From contig CAIQIR010000060.1 in NCBI GenBank assembly GCA_903871875.1, positions 33,839-97,838 of the forward strand: a stretch of DNA of 64,000 nt, written 5' to 3'. The notes beneath the pieces are model-generated. The model was not told the DNA's origin. It did no database searches and saw nothing but the letters and a program-made list of their open reading frames with translations. Source of the stretch: an uncultured Schlesneria sp. (GTDB lineage Bacteria; Planctomycetota; Planctomycetia; Planctomycetales; Planctomycetaceae). The translations under genes and the position numbers were made by a program. This document shows positions 44,564 through 53,143 of the stretch, piece after piece (positions within the stretch are counted from its first letter, which is position 1; every line of letters begins with the position of its first letter).

Positions 44564-46243
44564 TCATTCGTCGGTCACGCACCCCTCAGAGGCGCTCTTC
44601 ACGTTCTTGATGTACTTGTATAGCGTGCCGCGAGTCGATTTGAGAGCCGGTGCCTTCCAGGTGGATTGTCGTTGAGTCAACTCCTGCTCCGACAAAGCCA
44701 CATCAATCCGGTTCGTTTTGGCATCGACAGTAATCATGTCACCGTTCTTGACCAAGGCAATCGGTCCACCTTCCTGGGCCTCGGGGGTCACATGACCGAC
44801 GATGAATCCGTGCGATCCGCCCGAGAATCGACCATCGGTGATCAACGCCACATCGGCACCCATGCCGGCTCCCATGATGGCCGAAGTGGGGGTCAGCATC
44901 TCGGGCATTCCGGGACCGCCCTTGGGGCCTTCATAACGAATAATGATCACGTCACCTTTTTGGATTTGCTTGTCTTCCAGGCCTTTCAACATCAGCTCTT
45001 CGGAATCGAAGACGCGAGCCGGGCCCTTGAACACCAGTCCTTCTTTGCCGGTGATCTTCGCGACAGCACCGTCCGGGCAGAAATTCCCGCGCATGATCCG
45101 AATGTGACCTGATTCCTTCAGCGGCTTGTCGATCGGCTGAATGATCCGCTGCCCCTCGGCCAGGCCGGCTAGGTCTTTCAAATTTTCGGCAAGAGTCTTG
45201 CCCGTCACTGTCATACAGCTGCCGTCCAGCAATCCTTGAGCCAGCAAATACTTCATGACAGCTGGCGTGCCACCCACATGGTGCAGGTCTTCCATGACGT
45301 ATTTGCCGCTGGGCTTGAGGTCGGCGATGTAGGGAATGCGGTCGCTCACCGACTGGAAGTCGTCGATCGTCAGCGGCACATCCACGGCGCGGGCCATCGC
45401 AATCAAATGCAGTACGGCATTCGTCGAGCCACCGGTGGCCATGATCATAACCATCGCGTTCTCGAAGGCTGCTCGTGTCATGATGTCCCGTGGCTTCAGA
45501 TCGAGCTCCAGCAGTTTGCGAATTGCCTTACCGGCCGCCAGGCATTCACCCAGTTTGAGAGGATCTTCGGCGGGGATCGAAGAACTGTAAGGCAGCGACA
45601 TTCCCATCGCCTCAATCGCCGAGGCCATGGTGTTTGCCGTGTACATCCCGCCGCAGGCCCCTGCTCCGGGACAACTTTTCTCGACGATCGACTGGCGTTC
45701 TTCGTCCGTAATCTTGCCGGTGATGTATTCGCCATAGCACTGAAAGGCCGAAACGATGTCGAGTTTCGGATGCAGCGGAATACAACCGGCCTTAATCGTT
45801 CCCCCATAAATCATCAGCGAAGGCCGGTTCAACCGTCCCATCGCCATCAGGCAGCCTGGCATGTTCTTATCGCAGCCGGGAATGGAAATGTTGGCATCGT
45901 ACCATTGGGCCGACATGACCGTTTCGATGCTGTCGGCAATGATGTCGCGCGATTGCAGCGAATACGACATCCCGTCGGTTCCCATCGAGATCCCATCGCT
46001 GACGCCGATCGTGTTGAATCGCATCGGCCACAGCCCGGCGTCACTGACCCCTTCCTTGACCTTTTCCGACAGCTTATTGAGGTGCATATTGCAGGTGTTT
46101 CCCTCGTACCAAATGCTGGAAATACCGACTTGCGCCTTGTCCATGTCTTCGCGGGTCATGCCGGTGCCGTAGAGCATCGCTTGCGAGGCCCCTTGCGAAC
46201 GGGGTTGAGTGATTCGGGAACTGTACTTGTTGAGCTGGGTCAT
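44564..46243 (-). CDS. ilvD: Dihydroxy-acid dehydratase
   Basis: A 559-aa Fe-S dehydratase that converts 2,3-dihydroxy-isovalerate and -methylvalerate to the 2-keto acids of valine, leucine and isoleucine synthesis. Cluster cysteines are in NTCNMHL (C51), [11 protein letters not shown] (C124) and [17 protein letters not shown]. The C-terminal substrate region [19 protein letters not shown] is intact. Length is normal for the ~560-aa family. The ATG at 46243 is used; an in-frame GTG at 46282 would add a hydrophobic 13-residue lead not typical of the family. A 9-bp-stem hairpin lies 66 bp upstream. Confidence 0.96.
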   Translation of the reverse strand: MTQLNKYSSRITQPRSQGASQAMLYGTGMTREDMDKAQVGISSIWYEGNTCNMHLNKLSEKVKEGVSDAGLWPMRFNTIGVSDGISMGTDGMSYSLQSRDIIADSIETVMSAQWYDANISIPGCDKNMPGCLMAMGRLNRPSLMIYGGTIKAGCIPLHPKLDIVSAFQCYGEYITGKITDEERQSIVEKSCPGAGACGGMYTANTMASAIEAMGMSLPYSSSIPAEDPLKLGECLAAGKAIRKLLELDLKPRDIMTRAAFENAMVMIMATGGSTNAVLHLIAMARAVDVPLTIDDFQSVSDRIPYIADLKPSGKYVMEDLHHVGGTPAVMKYLLAQGLLDGSCMTVTGKTLAENLKDLAGLAEGQRIIQPIDKPLKESGHIRIMRGNFCPDGAVAKITGKEGLVFKGPARVFDSEELMLKGLEDKQIQKGDVIIIRYEGPKGGPGMPEMLTPTSAIMGAGMGADVALITDGRFSGGSHGFIVGHVTPEAQEGGPIALVKNGDMITVDAKTNRIDVALSEQELTQRQSTWKAPALKSTRGTLYKYIKNVKSASEGCVTDE

Positions 46244-46308
46244 GATGGATTTCACAATCAAAAGTAGGAACGTGTCATTCACGGCCGTCGAATTAGCAGG
46301 TCGACTGT

Positions 46309-46347
46309 CCCGTCAGGACTGATCCAACGCTGAGATCGCCTGACGGG
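46309..46347 (-). other. Hairpin between ompH-like gene and ilvD
   Basis: CCCGTCAGG and CCTGACGGG form a perfect 9-bp stem with a 21-nt loop that itself holds short complementary GATC segments. It sits 30 bp after the OmpH-like stop (46378) and 65 bp before the ilvD ATG. No T-tract follows on the transcribed strand, so it could be a terminator-like end, a processing site, or a leader element of ilvD. Confidence 0.45.
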
Positions 46348-46377
46348 CACCGACTGTATATCGACTGACTACCGGTC

Positions 46378-46986
46378 TTATTGGTCGGACATCGCCGCGA
46401 TAATTTCGTCGGTGATGTCGAGTTTGTTCTCGAACAGGATCATCTTGTTCATGTACTGCATCTGGGTTGCAATATCTTCTGTATCGAACGGTTCAGGATT
46501 ATGTCGCATCACCAGATCGATATGGTGTGCCTGGGCATAGTTCGCGACTTCTTTGGTGACTTGCTGAAAGATTTTCAAAAAAACGGCAGACTCTTCCTTC
46601 TTAAACCGGCGGGTCGTCTCTTTTTTGAATTCCTCGAACTCGGCCTGCTTCCGCTTCAATTGAACTTCGAGTTCCTTCTGTTCCTCTGACCCTCGCTCCA
46701 GTTCCTTGTATCTCTTCCCCATCTGCAGAATCTCAGCGTGCATTTGCTTGGCCGTTTCTTCCGAATCTTTGATCTCGACCTGCAGAGAGCTTCGCATCCG
46801 CTCGAATTGTTTTGAACCCTTGAAAATGCGACCGACATCGACCAAGGCAATCTTCGTTGATTCGGTCGGTGAGCTTTGTTTCGTGGAATCCGGTGTGGGG
46901 TCGGCTGTCGCAGGACGATTCAATGTCCCACCAAGGAACCAGCAGATCGCGGCACCAATCAGCATCATCGACAGGGGTCTCGCCAT
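46378..46986 (-). CDS. OmpH/Skp-family periplasmic chaperone-like protein
   Basis: A 202-aa exported protein. ATG at 46986 follows GGAAGGA; residues 1-28 are a signal peptide (LSMMLIGAAICWFLGG). The mature part begins with KIALVDVGRIFKGSKQFE, the usual first strand and helix of OmpH/Skp, followed by a long charged coiled coil (MGKRYKELERGSEEQKELE and KRKQAEFEEFKKE) and the return strand HHIDLVMRHNPEPFDT. Skp holds unfolded outer-membrane proteins in the periplasm. No bamA or lpx genes are adjacent, so the family assignment is by sequence only. It lies 37 bp after the ABM gene. Confidence 0.85.
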   Translation of the reverse strand: MARPLSMMLIGAAICWFLGGTLNRPATADPTPDSTKQSSPTESTKIALVDVGRIFKGSKQFERMRSSLQVEIKDSEETAKQMHAEILQMGKRYKELERGSEEQKELEVQLKRKQAEFEEFKKETTRRFKKEESAVFLKIFQQVTKEVANYAQAHHIDLVMRHNPEPFDTEDIATQMQYMNKMILFENKLDITDEIIAAMSDQ

Positions 46987-47023
46987 TTTCCGGTCCTTCC
47001 AACATGTGAAAGAAGAAGCCTGA

Positions 47024-47311
47024 TTATTCAATCAGCGTCGAAGGATGGGGAACGCGATCGACACGTGGCAATACCTTGGGCTGATAGATCGTGGTATAGG
47101 CGGTGGCCTTGCGGTGGGCGTCGATGGCCGCTTGATCGGCCCAATGCTCGTTCAGCACAAACACCCGATCGTCATTCTGCGAATGATAAACTTCGAACCG
47201 CACGCAACCCGGTTCTTGGCGGGAAAGCCGCCCCTGCTCGGCAAGCAGGCCCTGGATGTCGGGGACGTCTTTGGGATCTTTGACGGTCAAGACGATGTTA
47301 ACGTAGATCAT
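47024..47311 (-). CDS. Antibiotic biosynthesis monooxygenase (ABM) domain protein, putative quinol monooxygenase
   Basis: A 95-aa ferredoxin-like ABM domain: IYVNIVLTVKDPKDVPDIQGLL at the start (shown in part), EPGCVRFEVYHSQNDDRVFVLNEHW in the middle with the family's E-x-W ending, and a DAHRKATAY helix. YgiN-like members oxidise quinols without cofactor; many are of unknown role. ATG at 47311, 20 bp after the pheS stop. Probably part of the minus-strand run rpmI-rplT-pheS. Confidence 0.85.
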   Translation of the reverse strand: MIYVNIVLTVKDPKDVPDIQGLLAEQGRLSRQEPGCVRFEVYHSQNDDRVFVLNEHWADQAAIDAHRKATAYTTIYQPKVLPRVDRVPHPSTLIE

Positions 47312-47331
47312 GCTGCCCTTTACGATCCAAA

Positions 47332-48333
47332 TTAGAACTGCTGGAGGAAACGCAGGTCGTTCGAATAAAAATGCCGGATGTTCTTGATTCCGTGACGCAT
47401 CATACAGAACCGGGCGATGCCCAGTCCGAATGCAAATCCGCTGACTTCGTCCGGATCGTATCCGACCGCTCGCAGAACGTTCGGATCGACCATCCCGGCA
47501 CCACCCAACTCGAGCCAGCTGTCACCACGCTGGACATCGAATTCGACACTGGGTTCGGTGAAAGGGAAAAACGACGGGCGAAAACGGACATGAACATCTT
47601 CACCCAGGTAGGCTGCCGCAAACAGTCGTAGGACGGTTTTCAGTGAAGCCATGGTCACATCGGGCCCCACCATCAGTCCTTCCATCTGATGAAACATGAT
47701 GTGATGCGTATCGTCGATTTCGTCGGGGCGGTAAACACGGCCGACGGAGACGATTCGGATCGGTGGTTTTCGATTCTCCATGACTCGAATCTGGATCGTC
47801 GACGTCTGGCTGCGAAGAAGCCGAGGGCCACCTCCGGCGACGGCGGCCGTCGCCAGGTAGAAATTATCGAGCGGGTCACGGGCCGGATGATCGTCGGGAA
47901 TGTTGAGCGCGACGAAGTTATGCCATTCATCCTCAATTTCCGGACCATCTTCGACCTCGAAACCGAAGCGAGACATGATCTCTTGAAATTCATTGATGGT
48001 CTGCGTCAAGGGGTGCAGCTTACCCGTTGCAGGACGGATTCCCGGCAGTGTGATATCAATGGCCGTCGCGGCCACTTTGGGCCGGGACACTTGTTGTTGG
48101 CGTTCTTCCCAAGCCTTTGTGACGGCGTCTTTGACTTCATTGAAGCGTTTGCCGACCTCGGGGCGTAGTTCAGGTGGGACTTGGCCTAGGGTCGCTTGAA
48201 GATCCTTCAGCTTTCCTTGCTTCTTGCCTAGAAATTCGATCCGGACCTGTTCCAATGTTTCCGCATTCGAGGCCGCGTCGATAGCGGCCAGGGCTTGTTG
48301 CTGAAACGTGGCGAACGTCTGACTGAGATCCAT
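47332..48333 (-). CDS. pheS: Phenylalanyl-tRNA synthetase alpha subunit
   Basis: A 333-aa class II aminoacyl-tRNA synthetase subunit. The N-terminal coiled coil ([19 protein letters not shown]) contacts tRNA-Phe. Catalytic-core motifs are [39 protein letters not shown] (motif 2) and the C-terminal [14 protein letters not shown] (motif 3). The ATG at 48333 follows GGGGA; a few upstream in-frame residues are open but not typical. It lies 81 bp downstream of rplT. The beta subunit gene pheT, needed for activity and often adjacent, is not in this neighbourhood. Confidence 0.96.
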   Translation of the reverse strand: MDLSQTFATFQQQALAAIDAASNAETLEQVRIEFLGKKQGKLKDLQATLGQVPPELRPEVGKRFNEVKDAVTKAWEERQQQVSRPKVAATAIDITLPGIRPATGKLHPLTQTINEFQEIMSRFGFEVEDGPEIEDEWHNFVALNIPDDHPARDPLDNFYLATAAVAGGGPRLLRSQTSTIQIRVMENRKPPIRIVSVGRVYRPDEIDDTHHIMFHQMEGLMVGPDVTMASLKTVLRLFAAAYLGEDVHVRFRPSFFPFTEPSVEFDVQRGDSWLELGGAGMVDPNVLRAVGYDPDEVSGFAFGLGIARFCMMRHGIKNIRHFYSNDLRFLQQF

Positions 48334-48414
48334 GTCATCCCCAAAACAAAAAGACACCACCCCTCGAATATGACGGGGTGGTGTCTTGATTGATCACATC
48401 GGGCGAATCCCACC

Positions 48415-48786
48415 TCAGACGGCTTGACCCGCCTTCTTCAACCCCTCGCGGACGAGATTCGTGACTTCGTCGAACACTTCGGGGCTGTGAATGGCGACTT
48501 CGCTCAAAACCTTTCGGTTGAGTTTAATGTCAGCCAACGTCAGGCCGTAGATGAAGCGAGAATAGGACAAGCCCCGCATTTCGGCCGCTGCTTTGATACG
48601 AATGATCCAGAGAGCCCGGAATTCTCGCTTGCGATTACGACGATCGCGATAGGCAAAGCATCGATTCCGAACCACGGTCTCTTTGACGAGTCGCAGCAGA
48701 TTCTTGCGGCCGCCGTAGCTGCCCTTCACTTCGCGGAACAGGCGCTTGTGAGACCGACGACGGGCAACGCTGAAGCAGATTCTCAT
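48415..48786 (-). CDS. rplT: 50S ribosomal protein L20
   Basis: A 123-aa L20 protein with GGRKNLLRLVKETVVRNRCFAYRDR, FRALWIIRIKAAAEMRG and YGLTLADIKLNRKVLSE, each shown in part, matching the family across its length. The first residues (MRICFSVARRRSHKR) differ from the usual MxRVKRGVxxRxRHKK. L20 binds 23S rRNA early in 50S assembly and in some bacteria represses its own operon. ATG at 48786, 63 bp after rpmI. Confidence 0.96.
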   Translation of the reverse strand: MRICFSVARRRSHKRLFREVKGSYGGRKNLLRLVKETVVRNRCFAYRDRRNRKREFRALWIIRIKAAAEMRGLSYSRFIYGLTLADIKLNRKVLSEVAIHSPEVFDEVTNLVREGLKKAGQAV

Positions 48787-48849
48787 AATGAAATTCGCTG
48801 ATTTAAAAAACTATCCGGAAGCTGACCGGGGATCAAAAAAGGCCGTCGA

Positions 48850-49053
48850 CTATCGACCGGCAGGACGAAGTGCGTCGCAAATCATTGCTGCGTCGACCTT
48901 TATCAGAACCGTATCCACTCGGTTCTGGCGTTTTCGCTTGCTCGGCTTATGGCTTTGCAGATGGCCACGATAGGGGCTACGGCATTTCGCCTTACCCGAG
49001 GCGGTGACTGTAAACCGCTTCTTAATCCCTTTGTGTGTTTTTTGCTTCGGCAT
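48850..49053 (-). CDS. rpmI: 50S ribosomal protein L35
   Basis: A 67-aa basic protein starting MPKQKTHKGIKKRFTVTASGK, given here in part, with RGHLQSHKPSKRKRQNR; this covers the L35 family. It precedes rplT as usual, but the initiation factor IF-3 gene that normally leads the operon is missing: the next gene upstream is divergent. The leader therefore probably starts at the TATACT box near 49134-49139. ATG at 49053. Confidence 0.95.
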   Translation of the reverse strand: MPKQKTHKGIKKRFTVTASGKAKCRSPYRGHLQSHKPSKRKRQNRVDTVLIKVDAAMICDALRPAGR

Positions 49054-49133
49054 GGCCGCGATTCCTTAAATTCATTGGCTGTGATGCCGGATCCTATCCG
49101 ACAGTCCCGCATCCCCCCGTTAGTGGGGCGAGG

Positions 49134-49139
49134 AGTATA
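49134..49139 (-). promoter_or_regulatory. Putative -10 box (TATACT) of the rpmI-rplT-pheS transcript
   Basis: The minus-strand sequence TTTGTCTATACTCC gives a near-consensus sigma-70 -10 element 81 bp upstream of the rpmI ATG. No good TTGACA is found 16-18 bases upstream; TTGTAT lies only 11 bases away. A TTGACT further upstream (about 49198) could serve another start site. The assignment rests on the -10 match and position. Confidence 0.35.
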
Positions 49140-49280
49140 GACAAACCTCAATACAAGTTTCCAGCGAAAGACCCTACAAAATTGAATTTGTATCAGTCAA
49201 ACTCGCCCAAATACCGTTCCTGGTGATGACGGAATGTCTTTTTTTGATGCAGGAGAGTTGGGAATTGCGGGTGGACCTGT

Positions 49281-49288
49281 GGTATGCT
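49281..49288 (+). promoter_or_regulatory. Putative extended -10 of the M24-like gene
   Basis: TGGTATGCT matches an extended -10 (TGn plus TATGCT). Initiation about 7 bases downstream would begin inside the alternative ATG at 49291, so translation from 49402 fits better. No good -35 at ideal spacing. Confidence 0.3.
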
Positions 49289-49401
49289 GAATGCGATCGA
49301 GTTCGGGAGCGTCGAAATGCCGTGATCTGGAAAATGCCCTCCAGTCGGCCGGTTCAGCGTTTGGTTGGTGGAACCAATTTGGACAGAATGCGAGATGCCG
49401 C

Positions 49402-50565
49402 ATGAGCCCGTCTGCTGTTGACCTCTCCGATCCTCATTCCTCAGCAGAGTTTGCGACAATCGATACAGGCCGTGTGGCCGAGGTGACTCGCCGGCATCAG
49501 TTAATTCGCGAGTTTCTTCATCGCGAAGACTATTGTGCACTGCACTTGCAACACCCGGCGAATTTTGCCTGGCTGACGGGTGGCGGTCAAAACCAGCGTG
49601 GTGGTTCGACCGGTCAAACTGGATCGCTGTTCATCACTCCCGATGCTCGTGTGATTGTCTGCAGCAATGCGGAAACCGCCCAATATTTTGAATCTGAAGT
49701 TCCCGGTCTGGGATTTCAACTCAAAGAACGTCCTTGGTTTGAACCCCGCGCCGTTATGGTCTCGGATCTGTGCCGCGGTCGTCGTGTCGCGAGCGATACA
49801 GGAACCAACGGGACCGACGATGTCAGTATGATGTTGCTCGGCATGCGGCTGCCGCTCACGCCATTCGATACTGAGCGTCTTATTGAGGCGGGGCGGATAG
49901 CGGCCCACGCAGTGGAAGCCACGGCCAGGACACTGACGCGCGGCCGAACCGAGGCGGAAATTGCCGGGGAACTGTCACACCGCCTGTTGAAACACGGTGT
50001 CGTTCCAGAACGGATCCAGATTCTGGGTGATGGTCGCGGTCGGCGGTTCCGGTATTGGACGTTCAATCAGTCCCAGGTCCAACGATACTGTACAATTTCG
50101 GTGGTCGGGCGGTACCAAGGGTTACATGTCGGTGTGGCCCGCACGGTTTCGTTTGGAGATCCACCCGCGGATCTGTTGGCGGCTTTCGAGCCGGCGGCTC
50201 TCGTCGCGGCGACTGGAGTTTATTTTTCTCAACCCGAATGGGAACTGTTTGAAGTCTGGAATCGTGTTCGCCGTCTGTACGAAAAATCGGGGGCTGCCGC
50301 CGAATGGCGACAGGCAGATCAGGCTGATGTGGTGGAATACGCGTTCGGTTCCGTTCCCTTGATGCCGAACAGCGAGTTTCGATTGACGGCCGGGGTGCCG
50401 CTCTTCTGGCATCCGTCCGTGGGACCGGCGTTGATGGGTGACACCGTTCTCGTGACGAGCGAAGGCACGGTGATTGTCACACCGCCCAGTGATTGGCCAG
50501 TCGTTCCAATCAGTGTTAAGGGGGTCAACATTGACATCCCCGCCATTCTGGTCGTCGATCGCTAA
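49402..50565 (+). CDS. M24 (creatinase/aminopeptidase P-like) family protein lacking the metal site
   Basis: A 387-aa protein with the creatinase-type N-terminal domain (HREDYCALHLQHPANFAWLT) and a pita-bread C-terminal domain (TERLIEAGRIAAHAVEATAR, RTEAEIAGEL). In active M24 peptidases the centre holds D-x10-D, then H and two E. Here the equivalent stretch reads YCTISVVGRYQGLHVGVART: both Asp positions are replaced, and the later Glu blocks (usual T-x-E-P-G) are absent. It is therefore likely not a metallopeptidase; such degenerate M24 proteins are known in many bacteria and have unknown roles. ATG at 49402 is favoured over 49291. Confidence 0.82.
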   Translation: MSPSAVDLSDPHSSAEFATIDTGRVAEVTRRHQLIREFLHREDYCALHLQHPANFAWLTGGGQNQRGGSTGQTGSLFITPDARVIVCSNAETAQYFESEVPGLGFQLKERPWFEPRAVMVSDLCRGRRVASDTGTNGTDDVSMMLLGMRLPLTPFDTERLIEAGRIAAHAVEATARTLTRGRTEAEIAGELSHRLLKHGVVPERIQILGDGRGRRFRYWTFNQSQVQRYCTISVVGRYQGLHVGVARTVSFGDPPADLLAAFEPAALVAATGVYFSQPEWELFEVWNRVRRLYEKSGAAAEWRQADQADVVEYAFGSVPLMPNSEFRLTAGVPLFWHPSVGPALMGDTVLVTSEGTVIVTPPSDWPVVPISVKGVNIDIPAILVVDR

Positions 50566-50640
50566 GCCGGGCAGGTTTGTTCAGGAAATGTACTCAGCAG
50601 TAATTCCTGAGGCCGCAATCTTCGGCTGCAAGGGATTGCC

Positions 50641-53076
50641 TTAATCACTGACCGCGACGGCTCGCCGTTCGGAAGATTTCGCAGGCGGTTCGCTGATCGA
50701 AGGAAAGGCGTTGCGAGGATTCAGCGCGTCAGCTGGAGCGTTCTCGTCAAGTAGCTCAGGCTCTTGCGGTAGTTCCATCTGTTCGGGGTGCAACAACCGC
50801 TTGGCCTCGCCCAGCAGAAAGTCGACATTCATGAACGGTTCGGCACCCAGATCGTGCCAACGGATTTTTCCCGTGCCATCGATCAGATACGTGGCATGCA
50901 GCGGCGTTCGTTCAAAGTCATCGTAAGCCTGATAGCGTTTGAACGTTTCCAACGTGGGGTCAGACACCAGTTGGAATGGGAATTCACCATCCGCATTGTA
51001 TCGCTCTTGTGATTTCTTCAAATTCGCAACGGAGTCTGAACCGATCGCGATCAGAGAGATGCCAGCGTTGGAGAAGGCTTGATGCATCGGTGCGAACGCC
51101 TGCAATTGTTCGACACAATGCAGGCAACCAAAGCCGAGGTAGAACAGGACAACCACGGGCTTGCCACGGTAATCGGCGAGCGAATGTGGCTGTTCGTTCG
51201 CGTCTGGTAGCGACCATTCAGGAGCGGATGTTGGTTGCCAGATGAACGGCCCCAGTGTTGACAGGTCGGGCAGTTCGGCCGCATTCCGAGCGACCGGTAT
51301 TGGCTTTCTCCAATCGGGCGGGAATCCGCATTCGACGGCGATGGGGCCCAGCCGTACGAACGGCGGTAGATCAAGATCGATCACACCCGAAATTTCGCGG
51401 AGCGTGTCCAGCGTTTGTTTGGCTTCGTCTTTCTTGGCTTGCCGCCAAAGCATTTCGACCAGAGCGGCCAGGGGTCGAACCTGATTTTTGCTGCGGCCAA
51501 CCCAATCTCGTAATCGCTTCAACGATTCGTCCTGTTTTCCCGCCAGAAATTCGACTTCTGCCACAAGGGCATCATCGACATCGTGTGCTTTGTTAAATCG
51601 ATCAAGTGCTTCGACAAACTTTCCGTCGGCCAGCAGTAGATGTCCTTGCAGTTCATCGACGGCTCGTTCCAACGCATTGATTTTCTCGGCCGTGGCTTGA
51701 GCGGCTTGATTGCGTTTGGTTTCGATTTTCTTCGTATCGCCCCCTTCGTATCGGGCTTTCGCCACGGCGGTATCAACGGCCAGATCGGTGTCCTGCTTGA
51801 TTCGCTTCAGGCGGCGTTCGAGAATCGACAGTTGCGTCCGGCCTTGGGCCAGATCGTTTCGACGAAAATAGGCTCGACCGAGTTGCCGAAAGTATTTCAC
51901 TTGTTCGATGCTGTCGGCGGTCGGCGCCAGCACCTGGGTTTGAGCATCCGCAATCAATTGATCCCAAAGTTCAAACTGATTGTAGATCTGGAATAGTCGC
52001 AATCGCCCGAAGTGGGCGCTCTTTCCACCCGGAAACGGGTTCAGTTTTGGATGGCGGGGAAGCTCGATCGTGTTTTTCGCCAATCCAATGGCGTCGCGAA
52101 CGCGACCCAGATATTGCAGGTTCTTGACCAGCCATTCGTTGTTGTGCGCGAAGTTATGGATTCGATCGGGAAAGATCCCATCGCGCATCATGTAGGCATG
52201 ATCAGTCCGAGCCGAGGCTTCCTGATGCCACGCGGCATCGAAGTATTGGTGCAATTCGGAATAGGTATGCCCCGACATGTGCCACATATGGGCGATCCCC
52301 GGTGCCGACAAGCCGCATCGTTCGGCCGATGTAACGGCCATCTTCGCCTTATCGTTATCCCAGAGATGGACTCGGTAATGATGAACGGGGTGATACGGAT
52401 TGACCGACAACACATCGTTAAACAGAGCGTCCAGAGCGAAATCGCCGCTTGCATCCAGATCCGATCGCTTTTGCCAGAGTGCCAGGCCCAGCATGGCTTT
52501 GGCTTCCAGATCATCGGGGAACTGGAAGAGGATTTCTTCCAGGGCGTTGATGTAGTTTCGCGCCCGCGTCTTCAATTTCTTTGCATCACCTGTTTCCGCT
52601 TTGTACCAGGCATCCAGGGCGTCGATGTATTTCTTTTCACGGTCAGATGCCTGATCCTTTCGTTTTCTGGCTTCGGCAATAAATCCCTTGGCTCTCGATT
52701 CGTTGTTGATGTTGGCCAAGGCCATGCCGAAATAATTCATCGCGCACCCAGGATCCAATGTGGCCGCGTGACGAAACGATCGTTCTGCCTCGAAGTACCA
52801 AAAGCCGTGCAGTTGTCCGATTCCCTGGTTGAAATATTGCTGTACGAGGGGACGGCTGGTGGTAATCGGAAATGTCACTCGGCCCGTATTGCCAAGCAGA
52901 GAAGCGGCTCGCCGTGGCCCTTCATCAAATGTCTCTCCGTGCAGGGAGTGGCCGGGCGAAGTAAAGTTCTCGGGGCTGAGTGCGCTCGGGATCGATTCCG
53001 GCTCGGCGGCGACCAACACTGTCGCGAAGGCAAATGGGATCAGAGAAGACCATTGTAACATGTCGTATTTCCGCAT
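50641..53076 (-). CDS. Secreted TPR protein with C-terminal redoxin (AhpC/TSA-type thioredoxin fold) domain
   Basis: An 811-aa exported protein with a signal peptide (LIPFAFATVLVAAE). Residues ~80-560 are TPR-like: QYFNQGIGQLHGFWYFEAERSF is typical of the family and includes HMWHMSGHTY and HNFAHNNEWLVKNLQ. Residues ~630-770 are a thioredoxin fold: WSLPDANEQPHSLADYRGK, VVVLFYLGFGCLHCVEQL with a C-x2-C pair, and SLIAIGSDS. An acidic Pro-rich tail follows. A thiol-redox role outside the cytoplasm is likely. A TlpA-like lipoprotein gene lies 67 bp upstream of its ATG (53076), suggesting related functions. Confidence 0.88.
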   Translation of the reverse strand: MRKYDMLQWSSLIPFAFATVLVAAEPESIPSALSPENFTSPGHSLHGETFDEGPRRAASLLGNTGRVTFPITTSRPLVQQYFNQGIGQLHGFWYFEAERSFRHAATLDPGCAMNYFGMALANINNESRAKGFIAEARKRKDQASDREKKYIDALDAWYKAETGDAKKLKTRARNYINALEEILFQFPDDLEAKAMLGLALWQKRSDLDASGDFALDALFNDVLSVNPYHPVHHYRVHLWDNDKAKMAVTSAERCGLSAPGIAHMWHMSGHTYSELHQYFDAAWHQEASARTDHAYMMRDGIFPDRIHNFAHNNEWLVKNLQYLGRVRDAIGLAKNTIELPRHPKLNPFPGGKSAHFGRLRLFQIYNQFELWDQLIADAQTQVLAPTADSIEQVKYFRQLGRAYFRRNDLAQGRTQLSILERRLKRIKQDTDLAVDTAVAKARYEGGDTKKIETKRNQAAQATAEKINALERAVDELQGHLLLADGKFVEALDRFNKAHDVDDALVAEVEFLAGKQDESLKRLRDWVGRSKNQVRPLAALVEMLWRQAKKDEAKQTLDTLREISGVIDLDLPPFVRLGPIAVECGFPPDWRKPIPVARNAAELPDLSTLGPFIWQPTSAPEWSLPDANEQPHSLADYRGKPVVVLFYLGFGCLHCVEQLQAFAPMHQAFSNAGISLIAIGSDSVANLKKSQERYNADGEFPFQLVSDPTLETFKRYQAYDDFERTPLHATYLIDGTGKIRWHDLGAEPFMNVDFLLGEAKRLLHPEQMELPQEPELLDENAPADALNPRNAFPSISEPPAKSSERRAVAVSD

Positions 53077-53143
53077 CGACGGTCCTGAGGATGGATCACG
53101 TGAGCAGTCGAGCTGCGCCCAGCCGAACCATCGGACACTTATT

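Larger units (their letters stand above)
49054..49401. promoter_or_regulatory. Divergent intergenic region between rpmI and the M24-like gene
   Basis: These 348 bases separate the ribosomal operon (minus) from the M24-like gene (plus). On the minus strand a TATACT box lies at 49134-49139, and the leader that would follow contains CCCC ACTAAC GGGG (49116-49129 region), a small stem. On the plus strand an extended -10 like TGGTATGCT ends at 49288. An open frame from 49291 extends the M24-like protein but would overlap that promoter. No RNA gene seen. Confidence 0.45.

Noticed and set aside
45236..46267. Long open frame on the plus strand opposite ilvD (343 codons)
   Set aside because: It mirrors the ilvD coding frame, its translation is His/Arg/Gln-rich without family features, and ilvD is certain.
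52012..53058. 348-codon plus-strand frame
   Set aside because: It lies fully opposite the TPR-redoxin gene and shows no recognisable domain; a shadow of biased codon use.
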